A DNA stretch of 33,008 nucleotides from Fibrobacter sp. GTDB taxonomy: Bacteria; Fibrobacterota; Fibrobacteria; Fibrobacterales; Fibrobacteraceae. This document shows positions 1 through 7,656 of the stretch, piece by piece (position 1 is the stretch's first letter; each line of letters begins with the position of its first letter). The translations under genes were made by a program, and so were the position numbers. The notes under the pieces were generated by a model. It did no database searches. It was not told where the DNA came from and worked only from the letters and a program-made list of their open reading frames with translations. The stretch lies in contig JAKSIH010000034.1 of assembly GCA_024398935.1 (NCBI GenBank), positions 1 through 33,008 on the forward strand. Reading direction: 5' to 3'.

Positions 1-21
1 AGGGCAGGGCCCGCAAATGAA

Positions 22-56
22 GAACCGCCGGCTATGCCGGCGGGTTCCTTTTTTTT
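22..56 (+). terminator. Rho-independent terminator
   Basis: A GC-rich hairpin (GAACC-GCCGGC, loop TAT, GCCGGC-GGGTTC with one bulged base) is followed by eight T residues on the plus strand. It probably ends a gene lying mostly outside the window. One frame just upstream reads G-R-A-R-K-stop at 3-20, which could be its C-terminus, but that is too short to call. On the minus strand the same hairpin lies directly after the stop of the leftmost gene, so it may serve both. Confidence 0.75.
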
Positions 57-1299
57 ATTTACTCAAGTCGATATTTCCGCTAAAAACCTGTTTTGCGGAA
101 AACGACACACAAGGCAGCCAATGCTCTAGATAAAGTATTGGGTCAATAGCAATCCGGTCCATGATGGCGGAACTAAAATTTTTCAGTTCAATATTGTTGG
201 TCCCTTCCTGTTCAGTCTCTTTTGCGTACCGTGTCAAGAGTTCCTGAGACGCCTTAAGGTATTGACAGAATTTTTCCGCGCTATAAATCATTTTTTCTAA
301 ACGCTTCATATCGATTTCTGTAGTTCTAAATCCCATGTTAAGAACAGGCATGATCAAATCATTTTTTTCGCTACAGTTTTTCACCATTTCTAGAATGTCC
401 CTGTTTTTTGCAGAATTGGACATTTCCGAAACAAGTTCAATAAACTCAAAAAACCGGATTTCCTTGGTTATTTTTCCGTTGGAGGATCCCACCGAGTAGT
501 CGATAAATCGTTCAAGGTCGCTGCGTGTTTTGGGGCGACAGAACAGCACATCCTCGCCGTCGTTTTCATACAGGCACAGCTTATCTCCGTAAAACATCAA
601 GCTGGAATACAGTAACTTTTCGGGAACATCCTTTGGCAATATGGGATTCTCGAAGCGCTCCGGAATCCACATTAGTTCTTCCACTTTCCGCATTTGAATT
701 ACCGCAGAATAAACATAGTCAAAGGAAACCGCCCCTAAGCTGTCTTTTTTATTTTTCACTTGAACGGAATCAAAATCAATTGAACAGTTTTCTGTAAACG
801 AAAGCCAATTCTCTACAAGCTCTTTAAAACACTTTTTTAGGAATTCATCATCTGATGTATCCACAAAGTCCTTCATGGCATGAACCCGAAGAACATTGCG
901 ATGAATTTTTACAGGTTCACCCCTTAAATACCGAGCCATCACAGGAAAATTACTTTCCGTAAAAAGGCCTTTTTTGAAATCGGCTAAAACTTTTGCACCG
1001 TATTTTTCAAAGGTAAAAGGCCAGTGCACCCCCTTTTGAAAGAAAATCGGATGCCTACGAAGATTTGCACCTGATTGCACATTCGCATTCCGTCGCAATG
1101 CAAGGCAATTTTCAATCTTTCTCCTTTTCCTTTTTAGGGATTTCTTTTCTGATTCATCAAGAAGGAACTGAAAAAAAATCATGCTCATTGAAATGGAACT
1201 CACTTCAATGTAGGAATCTTCCCCTAAATCGCGCATTTCAGTAATTGCCATAAGTACCTCTAGGTTCACCATGTATATTATCTTTTTGTTCCCATCCAT
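55..1299 (-). CDS. Hypothetical protein, 414 aa, unknown function
   Basis: I do not recognise a family. The start is the ATG at 1299; a second ATG nine codons later is possible. There is no signal peptide or membrane segment, so it is probably cytoplasmic. Residues about 50-85 are rich in Lys and Arg (KKSLKRKRRK is visible) and could contact nucleic acid. The rest is a mixed helical sequence without obvious repeats or catalytic motifs. The gene is AT-rich relative to the housekeeping genes further right. It diverges from the NERD-domain gene across only 27 bp, so the two are likely transcribed from back-to-back promoters. That arrangement suggests linked regulation but does not show a function. 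Confidence 0.75.
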   Translation of the reverse strand: MDGNKKIIYMVNLEVLMAITEMRDLGEDSYIEVSSISMSMIFFQFLLDESEKKSLKRKRRKIENCLALRRNANVQSGANLRRHPIFFQKGVHWPFTFEKYGAKVLADFKKGLFTESNFPVMARYLRGEPVKIHRNVLRVHAMKDFVDTSDDEFLKKCFKELVENWLSFTENCSIDFDSVQVKNKKDSLGAVSFDYVYSAVIQMRKVEELMWIPERFENPILPKDVPEKLLYSSLMFYGDKLCLYENDGEDVLFCRPKTRSDLERFIDYSVGSSNGKITKEIRFFEFIELVSEMSNSAKNRDILEMVKNCSEKNDLIMPVLNMGFRTTEIDMKRLEKMIYSAEKFCQYLKASQELLTRYAKETEQEGTNNIELKNFSSAIMDRIAIDPILYLEHWLPCVSFSAKQVFSGNIDLSK

Positions 1300-1326
1300 C
1301 TGTCAAAAAATTCTTATACTTTCACC
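1300..1326. promoter_or_regulatory. 27-bp divergent promoter region
   Basis: This is the whole gap between two divergent start codons. On the plus strand TATACT (1315-1320) is followed by six bases and then the ATG at 1327, with no Shine-Dalgarno sequence, so the NERD mRNA is predicted to start at or next to its ATG. The minus strand has only a weak T-rich -10 candidate. Confidence 0.55.
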
Positions 1327-2079
1327 ATGAGCACAACCATCGTCACATTGCTTGCCGTAATCATTTTTCTTGCCTTCGTATTCTTCAAGACGAAGGCCGA
1401 TCGAAAACCATCTGGCAAGTTCCACAACGATGGCCGCCGTAAGACTTTCAAGGATTTTCAGAAGGAACAGTTGGAAAACGATCCCGAAGGGATATACGGC
1501 GAAGCGGCGGCAACACAGGCTATGGCCCAGCTGTGTAATGATGACGGTCGTGCTTACATCCTGATGAAAAATCTGTACATTCCATGCCATAGCGGCACCA
1601 CGGAAATTGACGCACTGCTTTTGCATCAATCTGGAATTTACGTTCTGGAAAGCAAGAACATCTCCGGTGAAATTACCGGCGGCATTGACGAGGAACGTTG
1701 GCACCAGCGGCTAAACACAAGAACGGAGCATACTTTTCACAACCCTATTCAACAAAATGCGGGGCACATTCGAGCGCTGAAACATTTCCTGAAGGAAAAC
1801 TTTTCCCGTTCGGAATTAAATGTGGATGAGTTTGCAATTTATTCCATCATCGTATTTAGCGACCGTTGCGTTCTCAAGCAGATTCCCGCTCAAGGCGAAA
1901 ACTGGATTATTCTGCACCTGTTCCAGATGAAGGAAAAAATCGCCAAGGTCCTAAAATCCCGAAGGACTTTCTTCAATAAATCTCAACTGGAAAACTTATA
2001 CTTCAAGCTAAAGCCCTGTATGCAGGCCAGCGAAAAAATAAAAGCCGAGCACAGGAACTACATCAAGAAATCACACTGA
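1327..2079 (+). CDS. Membrane-anchored NERD-domain protein
   Basis: 250 aa. One N-terminal hydrophobic segment (residues about 4-21, TIVTLLAVIIFLAFVFF) is followed by a basic linker and a NERD (nuclease-related) domain at about 55-190. Visible motifs are YGE near residue 58, TEID near 98 and the LESKN strand near 113, which match the D...ExK arrangement of PD-(D/E)xK nucleases. NERD proteins are thought to process or bind DNA, but few are characterised biochemically. The anchor would place the domain on the cytoplasmic face of the membrane. It stands alone, diverging from an unknown gene over 27 bp, and it ends in TGA, which shows that TGA is a normal stop codon here. The function is inferred from the fold only. 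Confidence 0.85.
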   Translation: MSTTIVTLLAVIIFLAFVFFKTKADRKPSGKFHNDGRRKTFKDFQKEQLENDPEGIYGEAAATQAMAQLCNDDGRAYILMKNLYIPCHSGTTEIDALLLHQSGIYVLESKNISGEITGGIDEERWHQRLNTRTEHTFHNPIQQNAGHIRALKHFLKENFSRSELNVDEFAIYSIIVFSDRCVLKQIPAQGENWIILHLFQMKEKIAKVLKSRRTFFNKSQLENLYFKLKPCMQASEKIKAEHRNYIKKSH

Positions 2080-2171
2080 TCCGCCATAAACGTTTCCCAT
2101 TTATTTTCATAAGGGATATCGTCGTTCATCCTCTCTTTGTAAAAGCGATTGGCGGTTTTTCCCCACTTTTT

Positions 2172-2177
2172 TATATT
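2172..2177 (+). promoter_or_regulatory. -10 box of amidotransferase/thioesterase operon
   Basis: TATATT in a T-rich context, 24 bp before the ATG at 2202. It predicts a leader of roughly 18-20 nt. No convincing -35 box or strong Shine-Dalgarno sequence is visible. Confidence 0.5.
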
Positions 2178-2201
2178 AAACGATGTAAAATTGAGTTAAT
2201 T

Positions 2202-2894
2202 ATGGAAACCTACATTTTTCAACATGTTGAATTCGAAGGTCCGGGCATTCTGCAAAAATTACTGGAAAGCCGAGGCCACAACATCCATATAGTAAAGCTT
2301 TACGCAGGCGACCCCATCCCCCACGAAGATGACATTGACTTTGCCATTATGCTTGGCGGTCCCATGAGCGTTCTGGACGAGGCCAACTATCCTTATTTCG
2401 TCCGCGAAAAGGAACTATGCCGCGACATGATCCAGCTGGGCAAGCCCCTGTTGGGAATTTGCCTCGGAGCCCAGATGATTGCAAGCGCATTCCGCGCAGC
2501 CATCATCAGCGCACCCGAAAAAGAAGTGGGCTGGTTCCCGGTTCTGTGGAATGACTGTTGCGACAAGCATGGCACCGGCAAGGGAACTATCAACGCCCTC
2601 CACTGGCATGGCCAAATGTTCAAGATTCCCAAGGAAGCCTCCAAACTGGCAAGTAGCGAAGGCTGCGAAAATCAGGCATTCAAACTGGGCAGTGCCATTG
2701 CCCTGCAGTTCCATCTGGAGGCAAGTCCAGAATCTGTCGAAAGCATGCTCAGGAATTGCCGTGATGACTACGCCAGCACCTCAGGCAAGTTCATCCAGAG
2801 CGAAAAGGAAATTCGAGAACTTTCCTCGCAGTATATGAAAGAAGCCAATGACTTTATGGAAATGATCATTGACACCATGTTAAAAAAACTCTAG
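2202..2894 (+). CDS. Type 1 glutamine amidotransferase (GMP-synthase-like)
   Basis: 230 aa, a stand-alone class I glutamine amidotransferase domain. The nucleophile elbow GICLGAQ places the catalytic Cys at residue 87, and LQFHLEAS supplies His171 and Glu173, so the triad is complete. The oxyanion-strand motif LGGPMSV is near residue 51. Such proteins release ammonia from glutamine. GuaA-like singletons of this length are usually annotated as amidotransferases of unknown acceptor, and no synthetase domain follows here. The next gene, a hotdog thioesterase, starts 8 bp downstream with its own Shine-Dalgarno sequence, so they form an operon. The true substrate is not visible. Confidence 0.88.
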   Translation: METYIFQHVEFEGPGILQKLLESRGHNIHIVKLYAGDPIPHEDDIDFAIMLGGPMSVLDEANYPYFVREKELCRDMIQLGKPLLGICLGAQMIASAFRAAIISAPEKEVGWFPVLWNDCCDKHGTGKGTINALHWHGQMFKIPKEASKLASSEGCENQAFKLGSAIALQFHLEASPESVESMLRNCRDDYASTSGKFIQSEKEIRELSSQYMKEANDFMEMIIDTMLKKL

Positions 2895-2902
2895 GAGTTC
2901 CA

Positions 2903-3400
2903 ATGAAGGTTATTAGCAAGCAGCACAACAGCAGGATGTGCATGATTTGCGGACTGGACAATGAATATGGAGTCCGAGCCCCATTCTACAACATGGAAGA
3001 TGGCAGCGTCATGAGTCTTTTCCAGTACCGCGAACAGCACCAGAGCTATCCCGGCCGCGTTCACGGTGGTCTCATCACCGCCATGCTGGACGAAATGGGA
3101 CTTCGCGCCGTGTGGGCAAAGGAAGGTGGCGACGAAAACATCTGGGGCGTAACCATGTCCCTGGAAACAAAGTATCGCAAGCCGGTTCCCTATGGCGTTC
3201 CGCTTATCGGCAAGGGCGAAATCATCAAGTTCACCCCCCGCTTCTTTGTAACCCACGCAAGCATTCTGGACATGGACGGAACGCTCCTTGCCGATGGAGA
3301 AATCAACTACATTCATCTGGATGTAAACAAGATTGCCGAAGGCGTCACCATGCACGAGGAAATGCCCTACCTGGTTGAAGACGGAGTGACAGAGCTTTAA
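2903..3400 (+). CDS. PaaI-type hotdog-fold thioesterase
   Basis: 165 aa. The central segment GRVHGGLITAMLDEMG (about residues 50-66) is the hallmark of PaaI-like hotdog acyl-CoA thioesterases, where the HGG turn and the acidic residue on the following helix take part in thioester hydrolysis. The N-terminus contains C-M-I-C-G, a small CxxC unit often seen in this subgroup. The start has an AGGAG Shine-Dalgarno sequence five bases upstream and follows the amidotransferase stop by 8 bp. It probably hydrolyses an aromatic or short acyl-CoA in the cytoplasm, but the acyl group cannot be read from sequence. Confidence 0.85.
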   Translation: MKVISKQHNSRMCMICGLDNEYGVRAPFYNMEDGSVMSLFQYREQHQSYPGRVHGGLITAMLDEMGLRAVWAKEGGDENIWGVTMSLETKYRKPVPYGVPLIGKGEIIKFTPRFFVTHASILDMDGTLLADGEINYIHLDVNKIAEGVTMHEEMPYLVEDGVTEL

Positions 3401-3491
3401 CAAAGCATCCTCGACAAGTTCGGGGAACCTAACACAAAATCGAATTCTTTAAAATAGTTTCCGTTTATCGGATTTCATAGAGAAAATGTAT

Positions 3492-3513
3492 AAGCAGGCT
3501 TGCCCTGCTTTTT
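3492..3513 (+). terminator. Terminator after the thioesterase gene
   Basis: AAGCAGG, loop CTTGC, CCTGCTT followed by more T residues. It sits about 90 bp after the thioesterase stop and directly before the bioB -10 box, so the end of one transcript abuts the start of the next. Confidence 0.65.
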
Positions 3514-3514
3514 C

Positions 3515-3520
3515 TATATT
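3515..3520 (+). promoter_or_regulatory. -10 box of bioB
   Basis: TATATT. With a start about 7 bases later, bioB would have an unusually long leader of about 90 nt containing the interleaved helices annotated next. Confidence 0.5.
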
Positions 3521-3539
3521 GGGCAGCGCAAAAGGAAAC

Positions 3540-3597
3540 CGCAGAAAAAGACGCGGAACATCATGCGAAACAAATCTTTTCTGCGATTCTGTTCCGC
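3540..3597 (+). promoter_or_regulatory. Candidate structured leader (pseudoknot or two-state switch) of bioB
   Basis: Two perfect complementary segments interleave. Helix 1 pairs CGCAGAAAA (3540-3548) with TTTTCTGCG (3577-3585), 9 bp. Helix 2 pairs GCGGAACA (3553-3560) with TGTTCCGC (3590-3597), 8 bp. The order a-b-a'-b' means they form an H-type pseudoknot or are mutually exclusive folds. Connecting segments are 4, 16 and 4 nt. The bioB Shine-Dalgarno AAGGAG begins at 3607, nine bases after helix 2. It does not resemble a BirA operator. I know no named riboswitch with this layout in front of bioB. Confidence 0.5.
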
Positions 3598-3617
3598 TAA
3601 ACTTTTAAGGAGTTTTT

Positions 3618-4595
3618 ATGTCTTTCGTTCAGGAATTGAAGAATAAGATTCTTAACGACAATTACGTCACCACTCGCGAAGATGCCATCAAGCTGCTTGA
3701 TGCCGACCTGGACGAACTGACCACTGCCGCAAACGAAATTCGTGAAAAGCTCCACGGAAAGAATTTTGACTTCTGTTCCATCATCAACGGCCGCAGCGGT
3801 CGCTGTTCCGAAAACTGCAAGTACTGCGCACAGTCCAGCTACTACCATACCGGCGCTCCCGAATACAAGCTCCTGGGCGTAGAGGAAATTCTTGCAGATG
3901 CCAAGAAGCGCGAGGCAGCCGGAATCCCCCGCTACTCCATCGTTACTTCCGGACGCACCTTGACCAAGAATGACGTAGAGCAGATTTCCGAAACCATTCG
4001 CCGCATCAAGAAGGAAACCAAACTTTCCGTCTGCCTATCCAGCGGCCTTTTGAATCGCGAACAGTTTGACCAGCTGAAGGCTGCAGGCCTCACCCGTTTC
4101 CACAACAATCTGGAAACCTATCGCCGCCACTTCCCGAATGTCTGCACCACCCACACTTATGACGACAAGATTGCGGCACTACAGAACGCCCTGGCAGCAG
4201 GTCTCGAAATCTGCAGTGGCGGCATCATGGGCCTTGGCGAAACTATGGAAGACCGCATTGACATGTGTATCGATCTGCGGGAACTGGGCGTGAAGTCCAC
4301 CCCCATCAATGTGCTGAACGCCATTCCGGGAACGCCCTTCGAAAATCTTCCCAAGGTGACTAACGACGAGTTCTGTAGGATTGTCGCGATATACCGCTTT
4401 ATCAACCCTCAGGCATACCTGCGCTTGGCAGGTGGTCGTGGCGTTCTGGGCGATGACGGCGAACGCGCATTCAAGAGCGGCGCCAACGCAACCATCACCG
4501 ACGACATGCTGACCACTTCCGGCGTCAAGAGCGCCAAGGACTTTGAGCTAGTCCGCAAACTGGGCTTTGAACCCCACGGATTTATCGAAGACTAA
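3618..4595 (+). CDS. bioB: Biotin synthase
   Basis: 325 aa radical-SAM enzyme that inserts sulfur into dethiobiotin, the last step of biotin synthesis. The [4Fe-4S] motif is GRCSENCKYCAQ, with Cys63, Cys67 and Cys70. The following SSYYHTG is typical of BioB, as are RFHNNLETYRRHFPNVCTTHTYDD and the C-terminal AGGRGVLG segment. Length is normal for the family. The start is set by AAGGAG five bases upstream. No other bio genes are adjacent, so it is a lone locus with its own promoter and a long, potentially structured leader. It converges with the next gene with only 26 bp between stops and no clear terminator hairpin. Confidence 0.96.
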   Translation: MSFVQELKNKILNDNYVTTREDAIKLLDADLDELTTAANEIREKLHGKNFDFCSIINGRSGRCSENCKYCAQSSYYHTGAPEYKLLGVEEILADAKKREAAGIPRYSIVTSGRTLTKNDVEQISETIRRIKKETKLSVCLSSGLLNREQFDQLKAAGLTRFHNNLETYRRHFPNVCTTHTYDDKIAALQNALAAGLEICSGGIMGLGETMEDRIDMCIDLRELGVKSTPINVLNAIPGTPFENLPKVTNDEFCRIVAIYRFINPQAYLRLAGGRGVLGDDGERAFKSGANATITDDMLTTSGVKSAKDFELVRKLGFEPHGFIED

Positions 4596-4621
4596 GAACT
4601 TCTACAAAGTCCAGAAACAAA

Positions 4622-5773
4622 TCAGTTATAGCAAAAGTTAAGACCCGACTTTCCAAGGTCTTCAACAATCTTGTTCACATCCATTCCATTTGGTCGAACC
4701 GTTTCTGGCGGGAGTGACAATCCGGGAATTTCACCGCCGTCGCAAGGATTTACGCCGATAACGGGATTTCCAAACCCGTCCATCGGGGGATTCGCCTTCT
4801 GCTCTTTCACCAGCCTATCGACAGAGACTTCCTTTCCATTTCGATAGAGGCGACCATCCAGTCCCAGAATGATTGAATTGGAATAGACATTGTAGGATCT
4901 AACATCAGGATTGTCACCTGCAGCAAAAAGGGGTGGAATCACAAAATCTTTTTGACCAGTCCAAGTCCCGTAAACATCGCCGCCGTCGCCTTCCATGGCA
5001 TTAGGCAAAGCCATCCAAATGGTATCGGCCTTGAACTTGGGGTGAATCCGCTTTTTCTGATCTTTCGTCAAAATGACATAGCGCCTTTTGGAGAGAGTTT
5101 CCACCTGGGAGTCGCCGATCTTTAGAACCGTTTCCCTTGAAATCTGTTCTATGGGTTCAGTGTAGAGTTCATCCCCCTTGCCCTCACCTTTACCCTCAAT
5201 TCCCAAGAGCGCAATTTCCGAAATGCAAAGATCGTCCCACTTGCTACCCTTGTAAGTAGAGAGGATCTTTATGAAAAGCATATCCACATTTTCTGCAAGA
5301 GCCGAAGCGGGCATGGCAACAACTTGCCCATCCATCTGGTCCCTTAAAGTGATGGTAGCAATCTTGTTCCCGTCCTTCAAACCGTTGGCATAAATTGCAA
5401 TTTCCTTGGCACGACGATTCTTCTTAAAGGCGTCCTTGCTCTTTCCATAGCCATTGAAAATCTCTATGGTCTGAACCTTCGCCCCGGCCTTACTAGGATT
5501 CAATTGCAGAATATACTCGCCATCTTTCTGATAGGGAACCGCCCACGCCGTATTCAAGTCGCGATCCAGGACATTCTTCGGAAGATAGGTGTTACCACCC
5601 TGTCCCTGATCGGAGAGCCAGTTTGCCGTCTTCCCTACACTGAACACATGGGAAACAGGAATTGAATTTGGGGCGGAAGGAACATTGCCCGCACCAAAGG
5701 AAAGCTCAACGGACAGTGTCATCGCAAACAGTGTCGGAATCAAATTACGCATTTTCATTCGGGACCAACTCAT
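4622..5773 (-). CDS. Secreted protein with N-terminal NADase-type glycan-binding (discoidin-like) domain
   Basis: 383 aa. The N-terminus (MRNLIPTLFAMTLSVELSFGAG) is a signal peptide. ATG codons at 5773, 5758 and 5752 are all possible starts; the later ones give a more typical signal peptide. Residues about 50-195 (LSDQGQGGNTYLPKNVLDRDLNTAWA ... WDDLCISEIALLG) resemble the NADase-type glycan-binding or F5/8-like domain, with the usual W-D-D-L-C-I-S-E-I end strand. The C-terminal half has no family I recognise; it contains a tail rich in Gly, Asn and Pro. A -10 candidate TATATT lies about 40 bp before the first ATG. Role in the envelope is inferred. Confidence 0.75.
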   Translation of the reverse strand: MSWSRMKMRNLIPTLFAMTLSVELSFGAGNVPSAPNSIPVSHVFSVGKTANWLSDQGQGGNTYLPKNVLDRDLNTAWAVPYQKDGEYILQLNPSKAGAKVQTIEIFNGYGKSKDAFKKNRRAKEIAIYANGLKDGNKIATITLRDQMDGQVVAMPASALAENVDMLFIKILSTYKGSKWDDLCISEIALLGIEGKGEGKGDELYTEPIEQISRETVLKIGDSQVETLSKRRYVILTKDQKKRIHPKFKADTIWMALPNAMEGDGGDVYGTWTGQKDFVIPPLFAAGDNPDVRSYNVYSNSIILGLDGRLYRNGKEVSVDRLVKEQKANPPMDGFGNPVIGVNPCDGGEIPGLSLPPETVRPNGMDVNKIVEDLGKSGLNFCYN

Positions 5774-5856
5774 CTAAAACATTAAATCCAGATTATTCCA
5801 GACAAAATATACAATCTTATTTTTATATCTTTATCTGCGAATCCGGATTCAACCTC

Positions 5857-6591
5857 ATGAAAAGTTTCAGGAACGTTTCGAAAAGAATTTCTAGCCCCCA
5901 GCGCCATGGTTTGCTGCGGGCCTCTCTCGCAATGTCCCTTGTCATGATTCTTGGCATATTCTCCGCCTGTACCTTCCCCGTCCGCACCGGATACGACAGG
6001 AAAATCGGGGATTACAAGCCAATCCCCCAGGCAACTCAAGCAGCCCCGAAACAAGGTTCATCCGAAACCGTAGCCACGCCGGCAAAAAAATCAGGAGAAC
6101 AGGTTGCCCAGGCTCCAGAAAAGGCGGCCACCAAACAGCGAGAAAATCCCGCCACGCAGCCTGCCCCCAAAAAATCTACGGCACCCGCCGCAAAGCAAGC
6201 CACCCCAGCATCCTCCAAGAAATACTCCTCCCTGAAGGAATACACCGAAAGCTGGCGCGGCACCAAGTATGTTTACGGAGGCTCCAGCAAATCAGGCACG
6301 GACTGTTCCGGCTACATCATGAATATCTATCGTGACATGTACGGTGTTAGCCTCCCCCACAAGGCATCCATGATCTACGACGACGAAAGGTTCACCAAGG
6401 TCAGCCGCGGTGACCTGAAAGAAGGCGACCTGATTTTCTTCGGAGACTTCTGGGGCATTAGCCACATTGGCATTTACCTGGGCGACGACATCTTCTCCCA
6501 TGCCAGCACCAGCCGAGGCGTTGTTACCGATAAACTCAGCGCCAATTACTACGATTCCCGTTACAAGGGCGCCCGTCGCCTGAAAAAATAA
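5857..6591 (+). CDS. NlpC/P60-family lipoprotein peptidase
   Basis: 244 aa from the ATG at 5857. The frame stays open further upstream, but that would run into the divergent gene and lose the signal peptide. MSLVMILGIFSAC is a lipoprotein signal with lipidated Cys38. Residues about 45-125 are a Pro/Ala/Lys-rich linker. The NlpC/P60 domain covers about 125-244: catalytic Cys150 in GTDCSGYIMN, His203 in SHIGIYLGD and a third polar residue His215 in FSHAS. Such enzymes cut the gamma-D-Glu-meso-diaminopimelate bond of cell-wall peptides. It is likely an outer-membrane or periplasmic murein hydrolase (Spr/NlpC-like). The long basic linker may span or bind peptidoglycan. Confidence 0.92.
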   Translation: MKSFRNVSKRISSPQRHGLLRASLAMSLVMILGIFSACTFPVRTGYDRKIGDYKPIPQATQAAPKQGSSETVATPAKKSGEQVAQAPEKAATKQRENPATQPAPKKSTAPAAKQATPASSKKYSSLKEYTESWRGTKYVYGGSSKSGTDCSGYIMNIYRDMYGVSLPHKASMIYDDERFTKVSRGDLKEGDLIFFGDFWGISHIGIYLGDDIFSHASTSRGVVTDKLSANYYDSRYKGARRLKK

Positions 6592-6694
6592 ATGGAATTA
6601 TTCAGCGCGGGTACGGGCAACAAGTAAACAAAAGGCGTTCCAGAAAAATAATGTATCTTTAGGTCGTTAGAATTTTAAACTCAAGAATTGAATT

Positions 6695-7546
6695 ATGAAA
6701 AAGATTGCATTCCAGGGCCGTAAGGGCGCATATAGCGATTGCGCAGCCCACTACCTTTTCGGTGAAGACATCGAGACTTTGCCCAAGGATACATTTGAGG
6801 AAATCTACCAGGCCATTGAAACTGGCGAAGCTGATGGTGGCGCAATTCCTATCGAGAATTCGACCGCGGGTTCCATCGAGGCAAACTACGACTTGCTTTA
6901 CAAGTGGCGTCACCGCATTGTGGGCGAAGTCATGCTCCGCATCGAGCACACCCTTTGCGTTATGCCCGGCGTCAAGCAGGAAGACCTGAAGCGAGTGTAC
7001 AGCCATCCGCAGGCTCTTGCGCAGTGCTCCAAGTTCTTTGCAGAAAACCCGCAGATCAAGGCCGTTCCCGCATTCGATACCGCAGGCTCCGCCGAGGAAC
7101 TTGCCACCCGCGGTGCACGAGACGAAGGTGCCATCGCCAGTGCCTACGCCGCAAAGATTTACAACCTGGATATTCTGAAGGCCGGCCTCGAGAACCTGAA
7201 GGGAACGAACTTCACCCGTTTCTACGGCATCCAGAAAACTCCCGCAGACTTTACCGAAAGCGAAAACGCCAAGACAACCATTCTGTTCGAGCTGGCTTCC
7301 TCCAAGGAAGTGGGCGCCCTGTATAACGCCTTGGGATGCTTTGCAAAGCGCGGGCTGAACCTCACCCGCTGCGAAAGCCGCCCCCATCCGGACAAGCCCT
7401 GGGAATACATTTTCCATGTTTCCTTCGAAGCCAACATGAAGGACGAAAACGCCCAGGCAGCCCTTGCGGAACTGAAGAAATACACCAGTTTCATCTACAT
7501 CCTAGGAACCTTCAAGAAAGGCGTGGTAGAAACTTTAAAGTATTGA
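6695..7546 (+). CDS. pheA: Prephenate dehydratase
   Basis: 283 aa, monofunctional prephenate dehydratase giving phenylpyruvate for phenylalanine synthesis. The N-terminal FQGRKGAYSD, IPIENSTAGSI (residues 51-61) and the catalytic TNFTRFYGI (Thr174-Arg175-Phe176) are diagnostic. Residues about 195-280 are the ACT regulatory domain, with ESRPHPDKPWEYIFHVSF, the phenylalanine-binding ESRP motif. No chorismate mutase domain is fused. The -10 candidate TATCTT (6654-6659) gives a leader of about 30 nt without a strong Shine-Dalgarno sequence. No leader peptide rich in Phe is visible. Its stop codon merges into the heptamer repeat that precedes rph. Confidence 0.96.
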   Translation: MKKIAFQGRKGAYSDCAAHYLFGEDIETLPKDTFEEIYQAIETGEADGGAIPIENSTAGSIEANYDLLYKWRHRIVGEVMLRIEHTLCVMPGVKQEDLKRVYSHPQALAQCSKFFAENPQIKAVPAFDTAGSAEELATRGARDEGAIASAYAAKIYNLDILKAGLENLKGTNFTRFYGIQKTPADFTESENAKTTILFELASSKEVGALYNALGCFAKRGLNLTRCESRPHPDKPWEYIFHVSFEANMKDENAQAALAELKKYTSFIYILGTFKKGVVETLKY

Positions 7547-7636
7547 TAATGGATAATTGATAATTGAGAAGTTTTTAATCAGGCGGCTTTGCCGCGATTA
7601 TTTAAATTATCAATCATCAATTTTCAATCGTCAATC
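7545..7636. repeat. 7-bp tandem repeats forming an inverted pair before rph
   Basis: Left arm: GATAATG, GATAATT, GATAATT (7545-7565). Right arm: ATCAATC, ATCAATT, TTCAATC, GTCAATC (7609-7636). The arms are largely complementary and enclose a GC-rich hairpin around GGCGGC-TTT-GCCGC (about 7581-7596). The right arm ends 20 bp before the rph ATG. A near-identical four-heptamer run lies 18 bp before the last start codon of the window. Confidence 0.7.
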
Positions 7637-7656
7637 AAGAAAAAGGAACTTTTTCT

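Noticed and set aside
1303..1704. Minus-strand ORF of 133 codons opposite the NERD gene
   Set aside because: Shadow of a well-supported NERD domain; overlaps the divergent promoter and has no domain.
5662..5856. Extension of the NlpC/P60 gene upstream to 5662
   Set aside because: It would overlap the divergent exported-protein gene and bury the lipoprotein signal, which begins properly at 5857.
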